A DNA stretch of 64,000 nucleotides from Dipylidium caninum (lineage: Eukaryota > Platyhelminthes > Cestoda > Cyclophyllidea > Dipylidiidae). Positions 1 to 10,649 of the stretch are shown piece by piece. The stretch is taken from positions 868,001 through 932,000 of the forward strand of contig QEYB01000926.1 of NCBI GenBank assembly GCA_017562135.1, given 5' to 3'. A program made the translations under genes and the position numbers. A model generated the notes under the pieces. It did not search any database. It worked only from the letters and a program-made list of their open reading frames with translations, and was not told the origin of the DNA. The number at the start of each line of letters is the position of its first letter. Position 1 is the stretch's first letter.

Positions 1-857
1 ACATTTGAGGTAGCGTAGATGCACCACTTCGGTAAAGTTGGCAAAGGAACAATGCTCCCCATTGTAAGCACAATACATTAGGTGCTCATAGCTCCTTAGT
101 TCTGAAAGGTCTGCAGAAGAAACGGTTATACCTCCTAAACGTCCTGCAGTTAAATGAACCCCATTTCACAGAGTAGAACTTGACTATGAAAAAATGCAGA
201 TTTTTTTAAGGTGTTGAGAAATAGAAAGATTACGTGAGGGGGTGATGAATAGCTTTTTATTGGCAAATTAAGCAGCACGGATGTACTGCTCTCTCTTTCT
301 CATAAGATGGTCAAAGCAGCATGGGACAGGGGAACTTACGTTTCTGAGTTGCCAAATGAATTAACATAGCAGCTTGTACATTTACAACGCCGGGATGAAG
401 TCCTGCGTATTTGAGTTTCTGTACCACGTGACTCTTTAATCTCTCCAATTCATCGCGAATCCTCCTGGAGGAGGGAGGAGTTTGAAAACGGTGCCACAGG
501 ACAAATGGTAACATCAGGAAAGAGGAGTATTTCATTTTCCGAGAGAATTTGTGTTGCTATTGGATTTGACATATATGTGAGAACGAGATCTTTCAAGAGA
601 GTGACGAGAATAGCCATTACTATGATAAATATGAGAAGCCAAAAAATAGCCAACCACCCGATACGAATGTCGATGTGTTTCAACGCGTGTTCTTTACTGC
701 GTGCATGAAATAGTCTCTTTCTTGCTAGAAGTCCGTGTTGGAAAATGTAGAAGGGCAGGTATGAGGGTTTTCGTCTGTCGAAGTACTCCATCGCGGCGAC
801 TTCACCTTCCAGTCTCTCTGCGGAGGTCTTCTTTGCATCCTCCACTTGTCGACCCAT
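1..857 (-). CDS. DEG/ENaC/ASIC-family sodium channel, 5' part (partial at window edge)
   Basis: This is the N-terminal part of an amiloride-sensitive, degenerin-type cation channel of the plasma membrane. The first in-frame ATG is at 857 (protein begins MGRQVEDAKK); the frame is open further upstream only from a GTG, and an acceptor-like CTATCTAG sits just before the ATG. A hydrophobic first membrane segment (GWLAIFWLLIFIIVMAILV) is followed by the family's post-TM1 block (YMSNPIATQ and FPDVTICPV). The next frame, starting near 470, reads RIRDELERL and ends at a GTAAGT donor after base 340. A second exon (110 down to 1) follows in phase and carries YNGEHCSFANFTEVV and YLKC, typical of the cysteine-rich extracellular domain. 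The two frames inside the first exon are offset by one near 450-480, so a very short intron or a sequence error must lie there. The usual His-Gly gating motif before TM1 appears as His-Ala (EHALKHI). The gene continues left of base 1. Family assignment is firm; the ion selectivity and ligand cannot be read. Confidence 0.85.
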
Positions 858-2186
858 CACTAGATAAGTGGAAGACAGGTTGACACCGTCAAATACCACA
901 TTTCTTTTCGATTATTCAAAAAGTAGAAAATCGATTGATGGTAAATGGAATTCTGAAATAGTACTTGTTGACAAAATATTAACTTCGTTTTTATAGCTTT
1001 CACCTATCCTATTTCTATAAAACCGCTTACTAACGGATTATAAAATATTTAGTTTTTAGGTCCGAAGGCACTTGACGGCGACATAAAGGGAATATATTAT
1101 GTCTCACTACATTTGTACCTTTATTACACATCTCTCCGCGCGTTTCAATGGTCTTGCAGCAACTGACAGTATTATTATAATTTTTATTGGAGCATTAAAT
1201 ATGGTAAAAAAATGCAGTGTAATAAGACTGAAGCAAGATCAAGAAATGCACGAGGACCTCATAGCAAAAGGCGTTCGAGTTTTGGCCATCAAGCTGTAAA
1301 CAAAAGAGGGGTAAATTAATATTACGGTCTAAAAGGTCTCAAAAAGGTCTTCATGATCATAAGGTCTAGCCAGGACGAAAGGCATCCTTGTAAGAACAGT
1401 GGGGTTTAAGGCCGAACAACATTAGCCCCGAAGAGAGGACTCTGTACAAAATTGGCAAGATTAAAGTAGCTTTCTGAAAGTCTTGTGGAATGTGTCTCGT
1501 ACACTGGAATAGAAGGTTAACGTTCGCTGCATAAAATGAGTTCCAACCCACGTTGGGGCTCAGTTGTAAGTAAACTAGAATCCCAGGTATGTTCTAGTTA
1601 ACACAACGTGCGAGTTCCTGCTTGGGATACTAATGTTCTGCCACTAAGTGATGTTAGCAGCAAATGTTTTGTTTTACCATATGGTCTGCAAATAATCGTA
1701 GCAGTGCCGGACGACATATTTGCGGTAGATAACGTGGCTTTCAGACATTAGGTATTATGCGGTAGTACACTGGCCGCATCTCATTCATGGCGGGGATATA
1801 TTTGCAAGTCTAGAAACTTTCAAAATTGTGTATGAGAATATACATAAGATCAACTCTATATAAAAGTGTAGGCTTTGTAAAGCAACCATAGCTTGATGAA
1901 AACATGTATGCAAATGTGATCAGCGAAATACAAAATGAGTTGTGCTTATTAGTATTGCGTTTGTGCTTTTGTTAGATCTGAGTTAGATAAATAAAAGTAA
2001 ACTGATGACCTTAAACTCTAAGTTGCGACATCTGACAACGCTAATTCTTTCCTTAAATGTAAAAGCATGGTTTCATAAAATTCAATATTCCATCCATACA
2101 AATATCTAGATGATTATAGTATCCCTGTTTTCCGCGTCAAGGTCGCGGTGGCGGCCTTCCTTCAACTTACAGGTTGCTACTTGTGA
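858..2186. other. Intergenic region between divergent DEG/ENaC-like and RINT1 genes
   Basis: About 1.3 kb of AT-rich sequence lies between two divergently transcribed genes, so both promoters should be here. Only short chance reading frames were seen, and no repeat or RNA gene was recognised. A CAACTTACAG at 2163-2172, a few bases before the RINT1 ATG, resembles a 3' splice site. It could be a cis-intron or spliced-leader acceptor for RINT1. Confidence 0.5.
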
Positions 2187-5100
2187 ATGGGAGAGGCTTG
2201 CGCAGAGGTTTTGAATAAGGTTATTAAACCCTCACCTGATGTAAAAAGTGAACTTATATCATTGTTAAGCTCAGTAGAGCAAAAGATTTCCAAGTTGAAA
2301 CACGTTGTACGACTTCGTGTTTGATAACGTGACACGCGTGTAGGTACTCTTTGACGGATCATCCGAACCACTTTCAGTGTTTTCTACTCATGGCGAAAGT
2401 TTTCTTGAAGAAACAACCAACTTGAAAGACCGGCTAGAACAACTAGGCACAAGCCTCTCCTCATCCATTCAGGCTGGAAAAAGTTGGGCACAAAAAATAA
2501 TTCCAGATTTACTGCAAATCAGGGCCCTTCAAACCGCTGTTAAGGTTGCTGAACGCGAAGAGGACATCGCACGCTATCGGTAATTATTCCATTCCGCTAC
2601 GCATTTAAACCACTTGCCTTTTACCGGAATGAACATTTGTGTAATTTAAGATCCGAGGTGTCGGCTGCTAGAATCCTTGGCTCTCTTGAAATGTCTCTGG
2701 AGTCTTTTTCAAACCTATCTGTGCATCTTGGGACTAGTACCTCATCTTCTCTCCCTGTTGTGCTACCTCTACCTCCCTTTTACTGTGCAACGCTGGAATA
2801 TTTCATCAAGTGCGTTTATCCTCGAATAGGTTTAATTGATGCGTACCAGTATTGAAAAGTGCCATCGACTAACACCCTTTGTAGACTGTTCCAGGACACA
2901 CTCAACGAAATGGAATTACCGAAAATAAAACCGGCTACTAACTGCATGGAATATGGGACTAGCCGTTTTAATGATCGATGTCCTTGGAATGAAAACATCC
3001 TGCAAACCTTTCGATCTCTTTATCAGACCCTTAATAGCATCGTATTGCCGTATCCTATTTTTGCGCTGAGTCCTTATTAGATTTGCGATTTTAATTTAGA
3101 CTTTTGAATAGTTACCATTCAGCACGATTTGTTGGTCAGGATATTTCTTTCTACCGTTGTCTCAAAATAAGTTTTAAGATAACATCTTACGCGTAGTGGA
3201 CTTTGTCACATTTGCATCATAACTGTTCAGTCGGCACCAAACCCAATTTATTATATTTGTTCCCATTGATGAGATCCTTTATATTATTAAAGCCCACTAT
3301 CGACTGGAATTTCATCATTTGGCTATTTATACTTCCTTAAAGTATGACATAGAAGAATGCGTTCCCGAAACTGATGCTGCCAAACGCGCCCACCTTTCGA
3401 TCCCCGTGCGCCTTATCCTAGAGCCCTTGGAAAAGCGTTTTCTCTTCAATTTCTACGGCAATCGGATCACCAATAAGCCAGAAAAGGTGTGCCTCTATAT
3501 TGGTTTCCTAATTCCTACTGTTTGTAGCCGGAATGGTATTTCACCGAGATACTCACTTGGATCACTATCAACGATCAATGGCTAACATGGATGCAAGATG
3601 AGCAACTTAAAAATACTTTGACGAATTCAACCAATCTTAGAGTATGTTTACATCTTACTAAACGCAATAATGTTTTGGTACCTGCTAATGGATGTCATCA
3701 CTGCCGCTGTTGTGTAGGTGGAGTTCATGAAGGGTCTTATAAGCTTGGTGATGGATAAAATTTCCTTCGATCTTGGTCTTCTGAGTAGTCCTCCCAAGCC
3801 GCGATGTACAATCCATATCCAGGGTATGCGAGAAACGGTCTTTAACGTTATCTTCCCGTGTGTAATCTTTATAAGTCGACGATTCATTGTACTTTTTCTT
3901 AACTTATTTCCTGCCTTCCTCTGTGCTATTTGCACAACTGCCTTTTTCAGATTATTAGTCATCCGAAAGTTGTTTGAGTAATGGACTTGTATTACTCTTT
4001 CCATAATAGTCCACTTGTTATTTTTTCCTTTTATCAACCTAGAAATTGTAATTAGTATATTAACTTATTTTTAACGCTCGCATTATCAGTGAATAATTAT
4101 GCTTTCTGGTTCTTTTGATATACTCATGAAGTAGTGTCTTTGTGAAGTTAAAACAATTTCATTTGGTGAATTTTTAAATATCAATGGTTGGTAATTGAGG
4201 AAATCTTTTCTTAGTCTTTTGTCGTAGGTCGTCCCTCACATTCGTATGCTTTTTAACTGAAAAATGTTATCTTTTGATGTGTATTTGAAGCCTGTGAACT
4301 GACGCTAAACACTTTCAGTCTGACTAGAGTTCTATGAATTTTTTCATACCACCTATTTAGTTCACCGACTTTCCGTGATGACATCACTTCTTTTTTGAGT
4401 TCTCTATCATTATCACCGGGTATTTTTATGATAATTTCTCAAAAAAGCCGCATTACGTTGGAAAATATTGGTAGGCCATAAGGTTCCTTGGTAAATGTTT
4501 GGCCGTAGGAGGTGAATGTATTCACAACTTTGACTTCTGTGCTTAAGAATATTTGATACCTCTTCTTTTCTAGAAAATGAGGCTGCTGCCGATTCAGCAA
4601 CATCAAGTGGTTTGATGCTAATATCACCACCGCCATTCTTTGGCCACCTTACGGACGAAATGCTCACATTTGAGGCGTGTCTGGACGGGCTGTGCTACCA
4701 GCCACAAGCTCTGAGGCCTGCCGATCTCTTCACTCGTCGTCTCGATGTCCTGCAGCATTGGATCGCTCTTGAAAGTGACCTCACTCATAAGAAGCTGAAG
4801 GACCTTTTGGCTAAGCCTTATGCTTGGAAAGTGGATAACAAGTAAATAGAATTTTGAGCTTCTATTGATGCTCAATTAGGGACATGATTAATTTCGCCAA
4901 TTTTCTATTGTTACTAAAAGTAATACTGACAGGAAATACTGGCACTATACCTTTTAGTTTTTACCTCTTTCCTTGTAACTGATAAAAAACCTTCAGTTAA
5001 ACATGGCAGATATCAGGCCAAATACGAATCAACTACGTGTTTTGACCTAACTTTCTCGGTTGGAGCTCACGTAGCTAGCTACCTTCTTTCTGCTTAATTC

Positions 5101-8062
5101 TTTTGGTCCTTCCAATCTCGACATTAAACTGACTCTTAAGACCAGTGAAAACTCGAATTTTCCCTGCGTTAAACTTTACTCGCCAGATATTCCGGCAGTA
5201 CGGTTACCAACCCTCATTCTCAAGCCATATATGTCAAATACCTCTGATATTTCACAACCATTTGGGTGATCGTTTTCGTCAGACCTACATGTATGAATTT
5301 TCGGTTCTTGATTTATCGAGTGCACAGAATGATCTGCTGTCTTGCATATTCGTTTAATCTGATTCATTATGGGACTTTTCGGTCTAAAACTCCCTTGTAC
5401 AGCCAAGTATTAAGTGCGCAATTTTCTCATTTTCCTAGGGTGCCTTTATTGTGTGGGTGACTTTGTGTCTCTGGTCTACTCGATTTCGCGCCGCGCAGCC
5501 CATTTAAATCACGGCGCTGCCAAATCACGGGTCTTCTTCTTCAAGGTTCAACTCGATCTTATTTTTACCTTCCTCGAGGTGGTAACTGCTGCTTTGCCCT
5601 GGAATGCCTCTACTGGGTCTGAGTCCGCCATCTTAAACGCGTTTGATGAAGATTCTCGCGATCATTTGACGCGTTGGACATCCATTCTAAATGCCCTGCA
5701 GACCGTGCTTGAAACGATGCAGGAGTGGTCTAATGATCAGGTATTTCCTTCCACTATGCCAATCTCTATCGAATTTATGTTTTCAGGTATAACGGGCCAA
5801 GATTTCCAAGTTTAGGTCTACTCTACGCGCCATAGTCCATAGTGTATTTTGACGGTTGCATTATGATTACCCTTTCAGAGCACATAAAGGCAGATTTATG
5901 TTGAATAATGATATAATAGTAGTGGAGCTGATACCGGAGTCATCAGAGTCACTAAGTTGTTGTGTCGGCAATAAGTGATGCTTTTACCGCATCCCATTAA
6001 AGGGATCTTTATGACCAGATGGCCTATATAATGTAGGATGTTTATTTTTTGTCTGTGAGATCCAAGGTTTTTTATCCTCACCAATAATCCAAATTTTCGT
6101 GAATTCCGAAAATGACGACATTCTATGAGCTTAAAATAACATTTAATATGCTCTATCACTGTTACTTTCCAAAGATCGGCTAAATATTTTTAATTTTAAT
6201 TTAATTAAGGAAAGGTGAGGTGTTACTTAAGTGCGATCTAGATGAGGAATGCAACCTCATAGGATATTAAAAACTTCTCACTCTTTTCGTTTTTTGACTA
6301 CTTCATCCTTTTTTCAATTGTCAATTTGTTGGAAGTTCTTCAAAACCTAAAAAATACCACCATCCTGTTCAACCACCTATCATTTCTTCTGATTCTCAGT
6401 TTTTTGTGGAACTTTGGGAGGATCAGGAGTCTCATCGACTTATTGCCTCTGCATGGGATCCCTGGATGGACGAAGAGGTAAGCTTTATTAGTTTAATTAG
6501 TTTTCGTTAGGACCTCTCAAATCCCATTCCCCTGATTATTCATCGATAATCATATAGAAGTTACTCCTGCATAAGATTTTAAAATTATTTTTTTCTATTT
6601 GGTAGTCATCAGCTTACTACATAGGCACCCTTCTAAAGTCAAAATTATTTAATCGTGTACGAGCAACCTGATGATGTCTTTTATCATTTCTAATCTTTCA
6701 AATAAGATTGATGGTGGTGAAAAGAGTGGGTGGAAAACCATCGCACATCGCTTAGAAGCAGCTCTCACTAAAACAGACACGCCCGAAGTTGCTAAACGCC
6801 AGAAGACGCAAGACTTCATCGACTACAGTGCCCCGGAGTCTTTGCTGAGGTGGGTTTTAATCAATCCCCTATCTTATTTCAAATTCCGATGTTACCACGT
6901 AGAACCCTCTGTATTTTTCGCCTATGTTTTGAACTGTCTTGGCTTTGATAAATGTTCCATCAAAGTATAAGCCCAACCGTCTGCTTTTCTCTTTTGTGAT
7001 TCATTTCACTTTCTTGGACAGAGGGGAGAAAAAGGTTGGAATTAGCCCGATGTTCATACGATAGTTGTGCTTGAAAAGTGTCCTATGCGGACGCCCCTCT
7101 CCAGTCGAAAATCTCGTGTCGTCGAGTCCGTGACGAAACAATGATAATAGAATAAATAAATTATACTAACAGTGCTCGCCTCCATCTAGATTTCTGAACT
7201 CTACCGACGTCGTATAGAAAAGAGTCTGCAAGTAGTGGAACATAGCCTCTTCAGTCGTTTGAGAGAGCTGGCACAGCCATACCTTACCGACACCCTGCAG
7301 TGGTCGCGAGTAGATGGATACGAAGTGCACTCTGTCACACTCGCCACTCCACCACCACCAGTTACCGGTCTGTCTGGTCATGCAGCCGAACTGTTTGCTC
7401 GTCTCAATTGTGATCTCTCGGTCACTTTTAAAACTCTTCTGCCTTGCCTCTTCACCGCGCTTTGGCAACCCATTCTGCGAGAAATTAACCAACTCTTTTA
7501 TAATAAGGTTTGTTTTATTTAGTGCGTATCTATACACATTTTTATTTTGTTGAAATGCTAATCGTTTGTTTCGACATTACGCGTTAATCGTTAAAAGCGT
7601 ATTTTTGTCTTTCCACTAGTGCCTATAGCTGACATTCGATTGGTACCACCTAACTTCGATATGCAGAGACCCTTCAAATCCCCCCAAACTATATTCCACT
7701 TTATTTTTTTTTCTGTTTAGCTTATATTAAAGAATCGCTTCACCGCGGGAGGAGCAAGTCAGCTACGCTATGACCTTGGTCATTGTCTCCGTGCTCTTTT
7801 AATGCCCTATTCGGACATTCTGGCTGTTGATGATATTTTAGCTGAATGTCTAGATGCTTACCATTTACTCACTCTCCCTCCTGGATCTATTCAATTGTTA
7901 AAACAATCTCTGGTTAGCGCTGACACAAGTACTGTCGTTCTTGGACCTCTAGTGGAACTGGGTATTCGACGGCTTGCACCGGAGGATGCATTGGCAGTTC
8001 TATCTCACTACATCCCTTCTGTCATTACCTCTAATAGTGGAGATGATTATGGTGTCTTCTGA
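2187..8062 (+). CDS. RINT1: RINT1 (RAD50-interactor / Tip20 family, NRZ tethering complex subunit)
   Basis: RINT1 is the Tip20-type subunit of the NRZ (NAG-RINT1-ZW10) complex, which tethers Golgi-to-ER COPI vesicles at the ER; animals also use it in autophagy and checkpoint control. Many exons align in order with the human protein. Exon 1 is 2187-2316 and exon 2 is 2378-2579 (IRALQTAVKVAEREEDIARY). At 3370-3490 is a block with LILEPLEKRF and GNRITNKPEK, the counterpart of the human LTPLQKRF...GNRQTN block. At 3721 is VEFMKGLISLVMDKISFDL, at 4630 FFGHLTDEMLTFEACL, and at about 6402 FVELWEDQESHRLIASAW. The last exons at 7725-8062 carry NRFTAGGASQLRYDL and LGIRRLAPEDALAVL, close to the end of human RINT1. 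Stop codon 8060-8062. Introns are mixed in size (61 nt for intron 1, several hundred for others). Middle exon boundaries were not all fixed. BLOC1S1 starts about 107 nt downstream on the same strand. Confidence 0.9.
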
Positions 8063-8066
8063 CTTC

Positions 8067-8072
8067 AATAAA
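8067..8072 (+). promoter_or_regulatory. Poly(A) signal AATAAA of RINT1
   Basis: A canonical AATAAA lies five bases after the RINT1 stop codon. It is followed by T-rich sequence and then, less than 100 nt on, by the splice acceptor of the next gene. Such close packing of a poly(A) signal and a downstream acceptor is the usual layout inside trans-spliced polycistronic units. Confidence 0.6.
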
Positions 8073-8151
8073 TCTTCCTACTTCTTATTTCCGAGTCTTT
8101 TGTCTTTTATTTGTCTCGGCCAGTCTGTTTGATTGTTATGAGGGATGCTGA

Positions 8152-8169
8152 TTCTCTCCCTCTGTCAAG
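8152..8169 (+). promoter_or_regulatory. 3' splice acceptor before BLOC1S1, probable spliced-leader trans-splice site
   Basis: The pyrimidine-rich stretch TTCTCTCCCTCTGTCAAG ends at base 8169. The BLOC1S1 frame begins at 8170 with GCT in phase 0. Known flatworm spliced leaders (Echinococcus, Schistosoma, Fasciola) end in AUG, which would give Met-Ala-Glu-Ala in frame. No upstream in-frame ATG exists: a TGA lies at 8149-8151 in this frame. The alternative is a small unseen 5' cis-exon within the 107 nt after RINT1 or further upstream. Confidence 0.55.
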
Positions 8170-8850
8170 GCTGAGGCTGACACCGATGATTTTGACACCA
8201 ACGCATTGCGAGATCTCGACAAGAAGTATCAACTAGAAGTTGAGCGGAAGCGGGCCGAGTTGAAAGTCAGTAAAGGCCGAGTCGTTGACTCAATCTGCGG
8301 ACTTACCTCTCAACTCAGCCTGAACCTTAACAAGGATGTTTCAGTGGTATGAAGTCCTTGTACTTTACGCATATTAATTTACCATTGTTTACAATTGAGC
8401 TTAAGTAGAGGCTTTACTTGAGGACTTGTGATTTTCAATAAAAAACTATGGCACTTCATATCCTCATAAAAATAGAGGAAATGATTTTGATGATTTTGTC
8501 ATGTCTTCATTAATTGGGTCTCTTTCCGTTAAATATGGTACCTATCGCACATGCACTCTGTTGAAACATTAGATTTTTAAATGATTGAGCTATGGGGATA
8601 TGTGTGATCGAGTGTGAAGGCTGAATTGTTTATTTTGTAGGCCTACGATAACCAATGTCTATTGAACACTGAAGTGAAAAAGCTCCATTCTAATATTCTG
8701 GCTTTCAGTCGGCAAGTGGACTTATGGAACAAGGAGATATCAGAAATCACTTCTGCGCTGAAAGAGCTTGGAGATGTTGAGACGTGGTCGCAAAAACTCT
8801 GTCGAGATGTGCAGGTGATTTATGATACACTGGAGGCGGCTAATCAGTAG
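8170..8850 (+). CDS. BLOC1S1: BLOC1S1 (BLOC-1/BORC subunit 1, GCN5L1), frame without any ATG
   Basis: BLOC1S1 is a small coiled-coil subunit shared by the BLOC-1 and BORC complexes, which control biogenesis and positioning of lysosome-related organelles. Exon 1 is 8170-8346 (59 codons) and exon 2 is 8641-8850, split by a 294-nt GT-AG intron in phase 0. Exon 2 contains TEVKKLHSNILAFSRQ and SALKELGDVETWSQKL, matching human EVKTLQVQAAQFAKQ and QALKEIGDVENWARSI. The coding frame holds 128 codons, or 129 with a supplied methionine, against 125 for the short human form, so nothing appears to be missing. There is no ATG codon in frame in either exon, and the upstream frame is closed by TGA at 8149. 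The start codon must therefore come from another RNA segment, best explained by a spliced leader. Spacing behind RINT1 on the same strand suggests a shared precursor. Confidence 0.85.
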
Positions 8851-10649
8851 GTAGATGGTTCTCTCCGTGTGTTGTATTCTAAGATGGTCTTCATACACTA
8901 CTGTTTTTCTTTCAAGTTTCATTCGGTATGATTGTTATTCTTTAACTTAGAGGGGTATGGATAACCCTTTGCCAAGTCGTAATGTTATGAGCTCATGTTG
9001 AATTGAGGATGAGCGTTTAGTACTTGGTCTTTCCTGTGACATCTCTGTTTCGGTCATTGCCAGAGGTAAAAGTTACAAGATACCCTTTCGTAAAAGCGAG
9101 AATCGACTCACACCAAAACTAGTCATATAATCTCCGCTCATTCTTCTCTTGCTTCAAGTTTCAGTCCTCAGTTATCCTTAGATCCTTCGCGCGTGTGGGT
9201 AATCATAAATGGTTTATCCTGACAATCGGTTTTTTATACATGGTGTTGTTAGTTCGAGACAACCGCTTGCTACCGCCACTCGTTTTGTCTACCTGTTTGA
9301 TATTGATTTGGCTTCGTCTAATTCGAAAAATCATTAAAAGACAGGAATTCTTAACACAATCTCTCGGACGGAACTTCACAGGGAGGTTAAAGCAGGAAAT
9401 GGTCATACTCCATAATTTCTTTAGATGATGATCAAAATTGAAATGCGGCGAGGGTGGAGGACTGATGGAAGAGGAGTTTGAAACTGTGGCAATTTAAAAT
9501 TTATTTCACTTCCTGTGTGTTGACCTGAATTACGTAGCGGCTAAACTGGAAACGGATAGATTGGATCGCCACGTCTTTCTAAATTGCAGAGAAAAGGGAT
9601 CTTGAACTGTAAGATCAGATGAAACTCTCTCAATTTAAACGTTCCAAAGAGCAATATGTGAGAAAATTTTGGGCCGGACATAAGGTGTATCACAATAAAA
9701 GTGAGAGGCGAAAGTTTAATCAATGCTCTCATTACTGTGGGAGTATTAAAACAGTCGTTATAGTGATATGTATTCCCGATAATCTTATATTTCAACCAGC
9801 CATTGTCTTGTGTGGGCTTTTGGCGTTACCGATAGGAAATATAAAGCAGTGGGTGGTAAGGAGTTTGCATTCGGTAGAACGGAGTTTATTTCGGTTTGGA
9901 GGATGTCATACTTATGAGAGATGTGTAGCATGGCCAGATGGTGATTGTGATGATTAACAGATAGTTCAGGCAGGTTGCATGCTTATGTTTTACCATCGCG
10001 TTAGAAATCAATATGTGAGTGATGCCGGTCTCTAGATTTTCTGAGATTTTCTCTGTAGTGTTAATGGAGGCGTTAATTTTGACGGCTTTTCGAGAAGTGC
10101 ACAGGTAGTGTCGGCAACAGTTTGTACTCAAATTTCGAAGTTAAAATGAGGAAAGGGAAGTTGGGTATAAGATGGAGGAGGGAGCAATCTCCCCACCTGG
10201 GCGCGACAAGTGTGGTAAAGAAAGTCATCCATGAGGGTCTCTCGCGTTCTTGTAAAGGTTCCCCGAGCCGTTCAATTTGCATTACAGAACGGTTTTATAG
10301 CTCATGCTGGAGAGAAGACGGTTAGAGCTTAAAAAGATGCACATGTAGGTGACTCAGGAATTGGTAGTAACAAGTCAACATGCTGAACAGATTATTGATA
10401 ATATTTTTCCCTTCGTCAAGAAATTGGGAGTAACTGTGCCATTAACACCTAATGAAACCTTAGCTTCTTCCAAATTTTTTTAAAACAGGCGTTCTACGTG
10501 CAAAAAAATTTTTAAATGTTATAATATTTTGAGAAGTTGGACGTAAATTTACAAGCTTATCTGAATAAAATGACTCAGTAATAATTGGCTGAAGTGTTTT
10601 AGTGAGTCGCGGACCATTTGGATTCAACGGGTTTTGATCACGCCGAGGC
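8851..10649. other. Intergenic region between BLOC1S1 and dyskerin genes
   Basis: About 1.8 kb with no recognised gene. One open frame of 112 codons (9619-9957, +) shows no family resemblance and no exon-like boundaries, and I consider it chance. The promoter of the dyskerin gene should lie in the right-hand part. No repeat stands out. Confidence 0.4.

Noticed and set aside
9619..9957. 112-codon plus-strand frame between BLOC1S1 and dyskerin
   Set aside because: No family resemblance, no splice context, and an overlapping minus frame of similar size; likely chance.
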